Assembly: GCA_030601755.1 (NCBI GenBank) | Contig: JAUWBF010000012.1 | Location: 1-63,017, forward strand | Origin: Verrucomicrobiota bacterium | GTDB lineage: Bacteria > Verrucomicrobiota > Verrucomicrobiia > Opitutales > Opitutaceae | Direction of reading: 5' to 3' | DNA: 63,017 nt | Shown here: piece by piece, positions 25,412 through 33,818 of the stretch | Layout of the letters: the number at the start of each line of letters is the position of its first letter | Numbering within the stretch: position 1 is the stretch's first letter | Made by a program: the position numbers and the translations under genes | The notes under the pieces: generated by a model | What the model saw: the letters and a program-made list of their open reading frames with translations, nothing else | Told to the model about the DNA's origin: nothing | Database searches by the model: none

Positions 25412-26236
25412 ATGCCGCGAATCCCGATCGAAGACCTTTGCCAGGACGTAGTCGCCAAGGCCCAACGCGGCCTGCACATCAGCGACGAAGACCTCTGCGC
25501 CCGCGCCGAAATCACCGCCCCCGAGCTGGCCGCCGTCAAGGCCGGCCGCGGCCGCGTCGCCGTCATCCGGCGCATCGCCCGGCACCTCAAGCTCAACCCC
25601 AGCGCGCTCGAAAACCTCGCCGCCCAGTCGTGGTATCCCGAGTGCCCCGCCTTCCGACTGGGCTTCATGATGTTCAACACCCCGCACGAGGACATGACGG
25701 TCAACAGCTACCTCGTCTGGGACGCCAAGACCAAGGTCGCCGCCGCCTTCGACAGCGGGGCCGACTGCGGACCCGCCCTCGACTTCATCCGCTCCGAGGG
25801 CCTGCGCGTGAAATACATTTTCCTCACCCACACTCACGAGGATCACGTCGCCGACCTGCCCCGCCTCGCCGCCGAGACCGGGGCCGAGGTCTGGGCCTCC
25901 GAACTCGAGCCCGTCGACCTGCCCGGCGCGCGCACCTTTGCCGAAGGCGCCTACTTCCACCTCGAGGGCCTCGCCATCAAGACCCTGCTCACCTCAGGCC
26001 ACTCGCCCGGCCAGACCACCTTCTACGTCACCGGCCTGAGCTGGCCCCTCGCCATCGTCGGCGATTCCCTCTTCGCCGGCTCCATGGGCGGAAGCGCCAC
26101 CCGCTACGACGAACAGCTCCGTAACAACGTCGAAAAACTCACCCGCCTGCCCCGCTCCACCGTGTTCGCGCCCGGTCACGGCCCCCTGACCACGCTCGCT
26201 CAGGAACTGCGCTACAACCCCTTCATCGCCCGCTGA
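25412..26236 (+). CDS. HTH-metallo-beta-lactamase fusion protein
   Basis: A 274-residue two-domain protein. Residues 14-70 form an XRE-like helix-turn-helix (SDEDLCARAEITAPELAAVK, then IRRIARHLKLNPSALENLA). Residues 90-274 are a metallo-beta-lactamase/glyoxalase II-type domain with THTHEDHVADL (His140, His142, Asp144, His145), TSGHSPGQTTF, VGDSLFAGSMGGS and FAPGHGPLTTL, so all metal ligands are present. It could hydrolyse a thioester-like metabolite while binding DNA, or the HTH-like part may only recruit a partner. It stands alone, 74 bases after the Gfo/Idh/MocA gene. Confidence 0.85.
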   Translation: MPRIPIEDLCQDVVAKAQRGLHISDEDLCARAEITAPELAAVKAGRGRVAVIRRIARHLKLNPSALENLAAQSWYPECPAFRLGFMMFNTPHEDMTVNSYLVWDAKTKVAAAFDSGADCGPALDFIRSEGLRVKYIFLTHTHEDHVADLPRLAAETGAEVWASELEPVDLPGARTFAEGAYFHLEGLAIKTLLTSGHSPGQTTFYVTGLSWPLAIVGDSLFAGSMGGSATRYDEQLRNNVEKLTRLPRSTVFAPGHGPLTTLAQELRYNPFIAR

Positions 26237-26339
26237 CCCGCCCGTCGGCCCGACTCGGCCCGCAAGACGCCGCACGACCGTCACGAAGGTTTGGGTAGAC
26301 AACGCGAATGATTGGCAACAGAAAGACCCAGCCCCCAAC

Positions 26340-27809
26340 GTGAACAACACCTATCGCAAAAGCGCGATGATCATCGCCTTGGCCAGCAGCCTTGCGCTGG
26401 CCCTGATTCTCCTCGCCCGGGACGAAAAGCTGCGCGAGCAACTCGGCGACAACTACTGGATCATCAGCCTCTCGCTCATCGGCGCCATTCTGCTCGTCCT
26501 CTCCGGCTACGTCTGGGACCGCACCCTGCTTGAGCGCATCCGCGACATCAACCACAAGGCCAAGCAACAAAACGACGCCGCCGAGGAGTTATCCGACGAT
26601 CCCGACGAGATCATCGGCCTCGCCCGCAAGATCGAGCAGATGGCCCGCTCCCTGCAAAAGGTCGAGGCCAGCTACCGCGGCATCGTCGAGGACCAGACCG
26701 ACCTCATCTGCCGCTACAAGGCCGACGGTCGCCTCACCTTCGTCAACGGCGCCTACGCCGACTTTTTTGGCAAACGCCGCCCCGAGTTCGTCGGCCAGCC
26801 CTGGGCCGTATTCGCCAGTCCCGAGTCGCCGCTCGCCATCGGCAAGACCTGGCCCGACGCCGTCACCTTCGAGTGCACGCTCGACAACGGCACCGGCTCC
26901 ACCGCCGTGCACCAGTGGACGCACCGCGCTATCAAGGACCGCGACGGCACCATCTTCGAATACCAGGCCGTCGGCCACGACATCACCGGCCGCAAGGAGT
27001 TTGAGTCCGCCCTCCGCCAGGCCAAGGAAGCCGCCGAATCCGCCGACCGCGCCAAGAGCGAGTTCCTCGCCATCGTCAGCCACGAGATCCGCACGCCCAT
27101 CAACGGCGTCGTCGGCTTCGCTCGTCTCCTTCGCGAAGGTCCGCTCAACCCCGAGCAGGCCGGCTACGTCGAGACCATCCACCGCTGCGGCATGAGCCTT
27201 GAGACGCTGGTGACCGACATCCTCGACCTCTCCAAGATCGAGGCCGGCCGCCTCGAGATCGCCCGCTCGTCCTTCTCGCTCATCGACTGCGTCGAAGACG
27301 TGATCAACCTGCACAAAACCGTCGCCGCCGCCAACGGCATCGACCTGCGCGTCGACGCCTCGCCCGACCTGCCCGCCATCCTCAACGGCGACCAGGACCG
27401 CCTCCGGCAGATCCTCAACAACCTCGTCGGCAACGCGCTCAAGTTCACCGAAAAGGGCGAGATCGTCGTGCGTCTCTCCGCCACCATCGGCGCCGACCTG
27501 CCCGGCACGGCGATGCGCGAGATCCGGCTTTTCTGCACCGTGCGCGACACCGGCATCGGCATCCCCGCCGCGCAGATGGACAAGCTCTTCCGCCCCTTCA
27601 GCCAGATCGACACCTCGATCCGGCGTCGCCACGGCGGCACCGGCCTCGGCCTGGTGATCTCCAAGCGACTCTGCGAACTGATGGGCGGCGAGATCAGCGT
27701 GCACAGCGATCCGGGCAAGGGCTCGGAATTCCGCTTCAACGTGCTGATGGAATACCAGCAGGGCGACTCACGCACCCCCTTCGTGCAGAAGGCCGAGGCC
27801 GCGCACTGA
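26340..27809 (+). CDS. Membrane-bound PAS-domain sensor histidine kinase
   Basis: A 489-residue kinase. Two membrane helices (about 8-26 and 40-58) enclose a very short periplasmic loop. A linker coiled coil is followed by a PAS domain (about 115-225, ending EYQAVGHDITGRKEFE). The phosphoacceptor is His248 in IVSHEIRTPINGVVG. The ATPase domain has the N box LNNLVGNALKFTE near residue 360, then RDTGIGIPAAQMDKLF and GGTGLGLVISKRL. There is no receiver domain and no regulator gene beside it, so it is an orphan. GTG 26340 is the start used; no ribosome site is obvious. Confidence 0.93.
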   Translation: MNNTYRKSAMIIALASSLALALILLARDEKLREQLGDNYWIISLSLIGAILLVLSGYVWDRTLLERIRDINHKAKQQNDAAEELSDDPDEIIGLARKIEQMARSLQKVEASYRGIVEDQTDLICRYKADGRLTFVNGAYADFFGKRRPEFVGQPWAVFASPESPLAIGKTWPDAVTFECTLDNGTGSTAVHQWTHRAIKDRDGTIFEYQAVGHDITGRKEFESALRQAKEAAESADRAKSEFLAIVSHEIRTPINGVVGFARLLREGPLNPEQAGYVETIHRCGMSLETLVTDILDLSKIEAGRLEIARSSFSLIDCVEDVINLHKTVAAANGIDLRVDASPDLPAILNGDQDRLRQILNNLVGNALKFTEKGEIVVRLSATIGADLPGTAMREIRLFCTVRDTGIGIPAAQMDKLFRPFSQIDTSIRRRHGGTGLGLVISKRLCELMGGEISVHSDPGKGSEFRFNVLMEYQQGDSRTPFVQKAEAAH

Positions 27810-27886
27810 CCCTCGGCAAGATTCCCGTATTTCCGGACTTGCCCCGCCAAAAAAAGCGCTGCAAGTTCGCCCCCCTTTCAGTTCAA

Positions 27887-27960
27887 GGCGCGATAGCCAA
27901 GTGGTAAGGCCGAGCTCTGCAAAAGCTCTACCGCCGGTTCGATTCCGGCTCGCGCCTCCA
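27887..27960 (+). tRNA. tRNA-Cys (GCA anticodon)
   Basis: A 74-base cloverleaf. The acceptor GGCGCGA pairs with TCGCGCC, with discriminator U73, a cysteine identity base, and encoded CCA at 27958-27960. The anticodon loop is CTGCAAA on stem GAGCT/AGCTC. The T-arm contains GTTCGATTC. Confidence 0.97.
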
Positions 27961-27970
27961 ATTTTAAGAT

Positions 27971-28005
27971 AAAAAGCCGGCGACCGTGATGGTCGCCGGC
28001 TTTTT
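27971..28005. terminator. Bidirectional rho-independent terminator
   Basis: Ten-base stem GCCGGCGACC / GGTCGCCGGC around GTGAT (27976-28000), with five A before and five T after. It serves tRNA-Cys on the plus strand and the phosphohexomutase gene on the minus strand. Confidence 0.93.
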
Positions 28006-28031
28006 GACGTCCAGGTGGCTTGCTTGGACGA

Positions 28032-29993
28032 TCAGCCCTCGGCGCGGCGCTTGGCGTCGGCTTCGATCAGGGCGCGCACGCGGTCGAGCTCGGCCTGCAC
28101 CGAGGCCTTCACGGCGGGCAGCTCGGCGGCGGATGCGACCGGCGCCTTGGCGAAGACGTAGAACTTCATCTTCGGCTCGGTGCCGGAACCGCGCGCAGCG
28201 AAGGTGTAGCCGTTGGCCAGCGTCACGAAGTAGAGGTCCTGCTTCGGGATGAGCTCCCCGTCGGCGTCGCGGATGTCCTGCACGCCGAAGTCGTCGAACT
28301 TCGTCACGGCGATGTCGCCGAAGCTCTTCGGCGGCTCGCTGCGGTAGGTCTCGAGGATGCGCTTGATCTTGGCCGCGCCGCTGGCGCCCTCGTAGTAGAT
28401 GTTGACCACGCCCTCGAGGTAGAAGCCGTATTTGAGGAAAACCTCGTCGAGGAACGCGGGCACGGTGAGCCCGCGGGTCTTCACCCAGGCACAGACCTCG
28501 GCGAACATGAGGCAGGCGGCGTTGCCGTCCTTGTCGCGCACGCTGTCGTTGGGCAGGTAGCCGTAGCTCTCCTCGCAGCCGAACGCGTAGAAGGTGCTGT
28601 GCTCCTGCAGGAGCTTGGCGCGGCTGGCGAAGGGCGTGTTGTCGTAGTCCAAGGCGACGCCCTGCTTGGCGAGCAACGCGGATTTCAGCTGCTCCTCGTA
28701 ACCGCGGATCTTGGCGGCGATCCACTTGAAGCCGGTCAGGGTGTTGATGACCTTCACGCCGTGGCCGTGGCCGATGGCGTCCTGCAGCGCGGTGGTCACG
28801 AAGGTCTTCACCAGCGCGACACCCGGGCCGCCGGCCTTGGGAATCCAGCCGAGCTCCTTGTATTTGGAAATCCGATACTCGGCGAGCAGCGCGCCGATCT
28901 GGTTGCCGGTGAGCAGGTGCATCTTGCCGTCGGGGCCGCGCACGGCGACGCCCATGCGGTCGCAGTCGGGGTCGGTGGCCATGACGACGTCGAGGCCCTG
29001 CGCCTCGGCCTGCTTGACGGCGAGGGCGAGCGCCTCGGCGTTCTCGGGGTTGGGCGACTTCACCGAGGGGAAGCGCGGGTCCATGACGGCCTGCACGGGC
29101 TCCTCGACGACCTCGCAGCCGGCGGCCTTGAGCAGGGGCACCGACATGATGCCGCCGACGCCGTGGATGTTGGTGAAAGATACCTTGAGGCCGGCCTTGC
29201 GCAGCATGTCGCCGTCGATGACGGCCTGCTCGGCGGCGGCGAAGTAGGCGTCGTCGGCCGACTTGCCGAGGGTGATGACGCCGGCGATGTCGACGTTGAG
29301 ATAGTCGCCGATCTCGGCGAGCGGCACGGCCTTGACCTGCGAGACGATGCCGGTGTCGTGCGGGGCAACCACCTGCGCGCCGTCGTCGAAGTAGGCCTTG
29401 AAGCCGTTGTCGTGCGACGGATTGTGGCTGGCGGTGATGACGACGCCGCAGTGGGCCTTGAGCCAGCGCACGCTGAAGCTGAGCTGCGGGGTTGAGCGCG
29501 GGCCCTCGAAGATGCAGGCGACGCCGCCGAGCCGGTTCCACGCGGAGGCGGCGAGTTCGCAGAAGTGGCGCGAGAAGTGACGCACGTCGTGGGCGATGAC
29601 GAGCTTGGGCGGGTTGGGGTCGCCAAGCGTCGCGAGGTGGGACTTCACATGGCGGAAGAGGCCGATGGTGGCGCGGACGAGGGTGAAGTCGTTGAGGATG
29701 TTGCTGCCGATGGCCGCGTGGGCGGGCGTGCCCTGCGGGCCGGGCTGGCCGAGCTCAGCGGCGGTGGTCTTGTGGCCGATGGTGCGGCCGCGCATGCCAC
29801 CGGTGCCGAAGGCGAGGTCCTGGTAGAAGCGGTTGTTGAGTTCCTCCCAGTCGCCGGCGTCGACGAGTTCCTTGATGCTATCGGCGGCCCAGGACGGGAG
29901 CGGGGCGGCGAGCCAGGCCTCGAGGTTCTTGACGGTGGAGGCAAGGAGCTTGCCGGACTGGCCGGCGGCGTGGATGGCGGGAAGCAGTGACAT
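28032..29993 (-). CDS. Phosphoglucomutase/phosphomannomutase
   Basis: A 653-residue alpha-D-phosphohexomutase. The phosphoserine loop is VVITASHNPSHDNGFKAY. The metal-binding loop is VMATDPDCDRMGVAV, the sugar-binding loop FGCEESYGYL, and the phosphate-binding loop RGSGTEPKMKFYV near the C-terminus. It interconverts hexose 1- and 6-phosphates, most likely glucose, supplying the UDP-sugar pyrophosphorylase coded just upstream. At 653 residues it is longer than the 450-550 usual, with an N-terminal extension of about 100. ATG 29993 (MSLLPAIHAAG) is chosen; the open frame beyond it overlaps the neighbour. Confidence 0.93.
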   Translation of the reverse strand: MSLLPAIHAAGQSGKLLASTVKNLEAWLAAPLPSWAADSIKELVDAGDWEELNNRFYQDLAFGTGGMRGRTIGHKTTAAELGQPGPQGTPAHAAIGSNILNDFTLVRATIGLFRHVKSHLATLGDPNPPKLVIAHDVRHFSRHFCELAASAWNRLGGVACIFEGPRSTPQLSFSVRWLKAHCGVVITASHNPSHDNGFKAYFDDGAQVVAPHDTGIVSQVKAVPLAEIGDYLNVDIAGVITLGKSADDAYFAAAEQAVIDGDMLRKAGLKVSFTNIHGVGGIMSVPLLKAAGCEVVEEPVQAVMDPRFPSVKSPNPENAEALALAVKQAEAQGLDVVMATDPDCDRMGVAVRGPDGKMHLLTGNQIGALLAEYRISKYKELGWIPKAGGPGVALVKTFVTTALQDAIGHGHGVKVINTLTGFKWIAAKIRGYEEQLKSALLAKQGVALDYDNTPFASRAKLLQEHSTFYAFGCEESYGYLPNDSVRDKDGNAACLMFAEVCAWVKTRGLTVPAFLDEVFLKYGFYLEGVVNIYYEGASGAAKIKRILETYRSEPPKSFGDIAVTKFDDFGVQDIRDADGELIPKQDLYFVTLANGYTFAARGSGTEPKMKFYVFAKAPVASAAELPAVKASVQAELDRVRALIEADAKRRAEG

Positions 29994-30022
29994 GTGGGCG
30001 TGGGCGGTGGGTTGCGTTGAAA

Positions 30023-31441
30023 TCAGGCAAGGTAGAGTCCGGCGGAGACGGCGGGCTTGGGCGCGAGGGCGGCCCAGGACTCGGCGAAGGAATCCTCGTC
30101 GTATCCAAAGGTCGGAGACACTTCGATGTCGAAGGCGGGGCGGCCGGTCTCGTCGACGGGCACGGCGGCGCCGTGGGCGTTGAGCCAGCGGGCGAACTGG
30201 CGGCACTGGTCGTCGGCGCAGGTCTGCGGCGAGTCGAGGCCGGTGGCGTTCTTGACCGGCGAGAAGTCGTCGGCGCGGTCGGTCTCGATGACGACGGGGT
30301 TTTTGGCGAAGGGCAGCGCGTCGAAGACGAAGAGCTCGAACTTGATGCCGTTGGCTTTCTCGGGCTTCACGGGGTTGCCGTCGGCGTCGACGGTGGGGAT
30401 TTTTTTGTCGGCGCGGTGGAAGGGCAGCGCGGTGTCGCCGGTGGCCATGCGGCGGATGAACTCGCGGTCGAGCAGGTGGATGGCGATGCTGCCGGCGACG
30501 TAGCGGAGGCGGCCGTCGGCGTCGGTCTCCTTCTGCATGTCCATCGGCAGGTCGGAGTATTCGACGACGACGAGATTGCCGCGCTGCATGCAGAAGTGGC
30601 CGACCTTTTCCTCGGCGTAGGCCTTGGGAACCATCTTGCTGCTCATCTCGGAGCCGCGGATGACGTGCCAGCCGACGAAGGCGGGGTCGATGAAGCGCAC
30701 GAGCGGGTTGTCGACCTGGAAGTAGCTGAGCACGTCGATGCCCTCTCGCTGCATGAGGTCGAGCGCGCCGGCGCGGTGCAGGGCGCGCAGCGAGCCGCCG
30801 TGGCCGTCGGGCGACATGGCGATGGTGTGCGTGTTCTCGAGCAGGATCTTACCCTGCGGATCGACGGCGGGCATGCGGCCTTGGCGGAAGAAGTGGACCT
30901 TGGCGCGGTCGAGGCCGAAGTAGTTGTTTTCCTCGAAGTGCGCCTCGGTAGCGGCGTGGTTGATGTGACTGGTCATGATGAACCAGTGCAGGGGGCGACC
31001 GTAGCGGCGGCCGGCGGCGAGGAGCTTTTCGGCGAAGACGTGGAAGAGGGTCTTCTTTTTTAGCGGAGTCACCGGATAGGTGCCCTTGGGGCCGTCGTAG
31101 CCGAGGCGGGTGCCCTGCCCTCCGGCGACGGTGAAGGCGGCCACGCGGCCGGCGCGCAGGGCGTTTTCACCGGCGACCTTGGCGGCGGCCCACTGGTCGG
31201 CGTCGCCGCCGTTCTTGGGCAACGACTCGTAGGGCGCGGGACTGAGATCGCTCAGGTCGACGCCGGCCGCGCCGCTCTTGGCGACGAGGGTGGCGTTGAG
31301 GCGCGCGATCTCCGCGAGGTCGATCTCGGCGGCATCGGCCAGCAGCTGTTTTTGCTGCTCGGCGTTGAGTCGGTCAAAGAAGGCAAAAACCTGGGACTGT
31401 CCGGCTTCTGCAAACGCTTGGATGAGGGGATGCTGGCTCAT
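30023..31441 (-). CDS. UDP-sugar pyrophosphorylase (UDPGP family)
   Basis: A 472-residue nucleotidyltransferase of the eukaryote-like UDPGP type (UGP/AGX), unrelated in layout to bacterial GalU. The nucleotide loop AGGQGTRLGYDGPKGTYPV is near residue 105. The uridine and sugar-binding parts include MSPDGHGGSLRAL, FQVDNPLVRFIDPAF and KPEKANGIKFELFVFDAL. AGX-like spacing suggests UDP-GlcNAc or UDP-glucose as product. It is 29 bases upstream of the mutase, which would give hexose 1-phosphate, and downstream of an FtsB-like gene. Confidence 0.9.
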   Translation of the reverse strand: MSQHPLIQAFAEAGQSQVFAFFDRLNAEQQKQLLADAAEIDLAEIARLNATLVAKSGAAGVDLSDLSPAPYESLPKNGGDADQWAAAKVAGENALRAGRVAAFTVAGGQGTRLGYDGPKGTYPVTPLKKKTLFHVFAEKLLAAGRRYGRPLHWFIMTSHINHAATEAHFEENNYFGLDRAKVHFFRQGRMPAVDPQGKILLENTHTIAMSPDGHGGSLRALHRAGALDLMQREGIDVLSYFQVDNPLVRFIDPAFVGWHVIRGSEMSSKMVPKAYAEEKVGHFCMQRGNLVVVEYSDLPMDMQKETDADGRLRYVAGSIAIHLLDREFIRRMATGDTALPFHRADKKIPTVDADGNPVKPEKANGIKFELFVFDALPFAKNPVVIETDRADDFSPVKNATGLDSPQTCADDQCRQFARWLNAHGAAVPVDETGRPAFDIEVSPTFGYDEDSFAESWAALAPKPAVSAGLYLA

Positions 31442-31530
31442 GGAAAACAGGAAGCCTCATGCAACCGGCCGCTTTGGACGCGGGCAATGCCATTTTGGGT
31501 CACTGACGCGTGACTCGGGGCGTTCCCCGA

Positions 31531-31812
31531 TCACTCCTCGAAGCGCCAGACGAATTCGTCGGGCTTGGCGTAGCCGAGCCGGCGCCGGATGACGCGCTCC
31601 ACATAGGCGGGGTCGGTGCGCAGGCGACGGAGGATTTCCTCCTGCTCGGCGAGCTTCAGCTCGGTCTCGGCAAGGCGCTGCTCGACGCGCTGCTCGATGG
31701 CGCGCAGGCGCATGTATTCGCGCCGGGTCTGCCAAAAAAACAACGCCGAGCCCGCCGCGGCCCCGACAAGGGCCAGCGCGTAGATAAAGATGACCAGACG
31801 CCGAATGAGCAT
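31531..31812 (-). CDS. FtsB/DivIC-type septum formation initiator
   Basis: A 93-residue bitopic protein. The N-terminal membrane helix (LVIFIYALALVGAAAGSALFF, about residues 6-27) is followed by a coiled coil (residues 30-68, ending LKLAEQEEILRRL). The segment DPAYVERVIRRRLGYAKPDE is the hallmark of FtsB/DivIC proteins (the ExxAR-x-xLG-type stretch). Such proteins link FtsL and FtsQ in the divisome. It precedes the UDP-sugar pyrophosphorylase gene by about 90 bases. Confidence 0.85.
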   Translation of the reverse strand: MLIRRLVIFIYALALVGAAAGSALFFWQTRREYMRLRAIEQRVEQRLAETELKLAEQEEILRRLRTDPAYVERVIRRRLGYAKPDEFVWRFEE

Positions 31813-31949
31813 GGGAGAAACCGCGACGCGGAAGAAGCGAATCGCCGAGCATGAACGTCGCGCGCCGCCTGTAAATAAATCGTGTGAACTGAATTCGCCG
31901 CCGTCTTTTGTCGTGCGTTGTCCGGCGGGGGTCGTTAGCCCGATTGCGC

Positions 31950-32765
31950 ATGTATCAGAGCTTCTACGGGCTGCGCGAGCTGCCCTTCAACATCACGCCT
32001 GATCCCAAGTTTCTCTACCTGAGCCCGACGCATCAGGAGGCGTTGCAACACCTGCTTTTCGGCGTGCAGGAGCGCAAGGGCTTCGTGGTGCTGATCGGCG
32101 AGGTCGGCTGCGGCAAGACCACGCTCTGCCGCCATTTTCTCAACCAGCTCGACCATGCGCGCTTCGACACGGCGTTGATCCTGAATCCGCGCGTCGACGA
32201 GAAGGAGATGCTGATGGCGATCCTCACCGAACTGGGCGAAACCCAGCTCGCGCAGAGTCACAACGAGCTCGTTTCGCAGATGAACCGCGTGCTGCTCGAC
32301 CGCATCGCCGCCGGCCGCGACATCGTGCTCATCATCGACGAGGCCCAAAACCTTTCCTTCGAGGTGCTGGAGCAAATCCGCCTGTTGTCCAACCTCGAGA
32401 CCGACAAGCAAAAGCTCCTGCAAATCGTGCTGATGGGCCAGCCCGAGCTGAAGGAAATCCTGCTGCGCCCGGAGCTGCGCCAGCTCCGGCAACGCATCCT
32501 GATCCACTACGACCTGAAGCCGCTCGGCGTGCAGGACCTCGCGCACTACGTCCACCACCGCATAACCCTGGCCGGCGGCATGGGGCGCCCCTACTTCACC
32601 AAGTGGGCCCTGCGCGCCATCCGTCGCTACAGCGAGGGCATTCCCCGCGTGGTGAACAATCTCTGCGACAAGTCCATCCTTGCCGCCTACATCCGCGAGT
32701 CCGACGAGGTCACCTGGTGGGACGTGCGCCGCGCCATCAAAGACCTGCGTTCCCTCACCGAATAA
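31950..32765 (+). CDS. GspA/ExeA-like AAA ATPase
   Basis: A 271-residue AAA protein. The GspA-type start MYQSFYGLRELPFNITPDP and FLYLSPTHQEALQHL are almost diagnostic. Walker A GEVGCGKTTLCR is near residue 51 and Walker B IVLIIDEAQNLS near residue 132. LSNLETDKQKLLQIVLMGQPEL is the sensor region. GspA (ExeA) works with GspB to place the type II secretin; here the usual C-terminal peptidoglycan-binding part is missing, so this is the ATPase core alone. It lies 67 bases before a GspB-like gene. ATG 31950 is set by family fit. Confidence 0.9.
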   Translation: MYQSFYGLRELPFNITPDPKFLYLSPTHQEALQHLLFGVQERKGFVVLIGEVGCGKTTLCRHFLNQLDHARFDTALILNPRVDEKEMLMAILTELGETQLAQSHNELVSQMNRVLLDRIAAGRDIVLIIDEAQNLSFEVLEQIRLLSNLETDKQKLLQIVLMGQPELKEILLRPELRQLRQRILIHYDLKPLGVQDLAHYVHHRITLAGGMGRPYFTKWALRAIRRYSEGIPRVVNNLCDKSILAAYIRESDEVTWWDVRRAIKDLRSLTE

Positions 32766-32832
32766 AGCCCCTTGCCCCGCGGCCACTCCGCGCAACCATC
32801 CACCTCGACCGCGAGCACCTCCCATCACCGGC

Positions 32833-33642
32833 ATGAGCCTCATCAACGAAGCCCTCAAAAAAGCCCAGCGGCAACGCGCCGCCGAGCAGACCGCCGCCAC
32901 CACCGGGACCCCCGGCGACCCGCCGATGACCGAGCCGACCGCCGGCGCTCCCGGCCCCCGCCCCCGTCGCCGCAACCGTCCCGCCCCCGCCCAGACCGTG
33001 GTGCTGCTGTGCATCGGCGCGATCCTCCTGCTGCTGACCGGCGGCGCGACCGCGTTTATTTTTCTCGCGCCCGATTCCGAGCCGGCCCGCCACGCCTCCG
33101 CCCCCTCCCCTGTCGCGCCCTTGGTCGGCACATCCGCGCCCCTGCAACCAACACCGACCCAGCCGGCGGCCCCAGTTCAGCCTGAGCCTGCCTTGGTCGT
33201 GGCGTTGCCCACTCCCGTCCCGACGCCCGCACCCGCGGCCGTCGCACAACCCTTGCCGGCTCCTCCGGTCGCGGCTGTCGCCCCCACCCCGCCGCCAGTC
33301 GCCCCCGTTCCGGTTTCGCCGGCCCCCGTCATGCAGCCAACGCCCGCGCCCGTCGCGCCCGCGGCCTCCGTGGCCGGAGCGTCCCCCGCGGTCGGGGGTC
33401 CGCCCGCGGCCACAGTCGCGTCACCGGACAAGCCCAACCCCGAGGTGCACCTCTTTCTCGAAAAACTGCGCGTTACCGGCATCCGCGCTTCGCAAAACGA
33501 TCCGCGCGTGTTGATGAACGACCGCATGTATCGGCTCAACGATCTGGTCGACGCCCGCCTGCAACTGCGGCTCACCGGAATTTCCAACCTCGCGCTGACG
33601 TTCACCGACGCTAACGGCCACGTCTACACGCACGATTTCTAA
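32833..33642 (+). CDS. GspB-like bitopic protein
   Basis: A 269-residue protein. It begins MSLINEALKKAQRQRAAEQ, the common cytosolic start of GspB/ExeB-type proteins. One membrane helix (about 56-80, VVLLCIGAILLLLTGGATAF) follows. A long Pro/Ala/Val linker (about 85-200) crosses the periplasm. A C-terminal domain of about 65 residues (FLEKLRVTGIRASQNDPRVL, then MYRLNDLVDARLQLRLTGI) matches the T2SSB domain. It should partner the ATPase upstream in placing a secretin; no other secretion genes are in the window. A REP doublet follows 25 bases after the stop. Confidence 0.85.
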   Translation: MSLINEALKKAQRQRAAEQTAATTGTPGDPPMTEPTAGAPGPRPRRRNRPAPAQTVVLLCIGAILLLLTGGATAFIFLAPDSEPARHASAPSPVAPLVGTSAPLQPTPTQPAAPVQPEPALVVALPTPVPTPAPAAVAQPLPAPPVAAVAPTPPPVAPVPVSPAPVMQPTPAPVAPAASVAGASPAVGGPPAATVASPDKPNPEVHLFLEKLRVTGIRASQNDPRVLMNDRMYRLNDLVDARLQLRLTGISNLALTFTDANGHVYTHDF

Positions 33643-33667
33643 GCACGGCCCGGGCGATTGCTCACCC

Positions 33668-33744
33668 GTAGGCCGCCTGCTCGCAGGCGCATTGGACTCC
33701 GATCACTCGAGAACCGTTTTCGCGCCTGCAAGCAGGCGGCCTAC
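33668..33744. repeat. GTAG-type REP doublet, divergent stem subtype
   Basis: Forward unit from 33668: GTAGGC followed by stem CGCCTG, loop CTCG, CAGGCG. Reverse unit: CGCCTG, CAAG, CAGGCG, ending CTAC at 33741-33744. Same head and loop as the other doublets but a different stem. It lies between convergent genes. Confidence 0.85.
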
Positions 33745-33818
33745 GCGAAACGAATTCGTCCCTCATCGTGTCCGCGGAAATAACCGCCCCGCGCGTCGCC
33801 ACGCGTTGCGCCGCCCCC

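Noticed and set aside
29994-30206. Extended N-terminus for the phosphohexomutase
   Set aside because: The extra part overlaps the UDP-sugar pyrophosphorylase gene and is Arg-rich shadow sequence; ATG 29993 fits the family.
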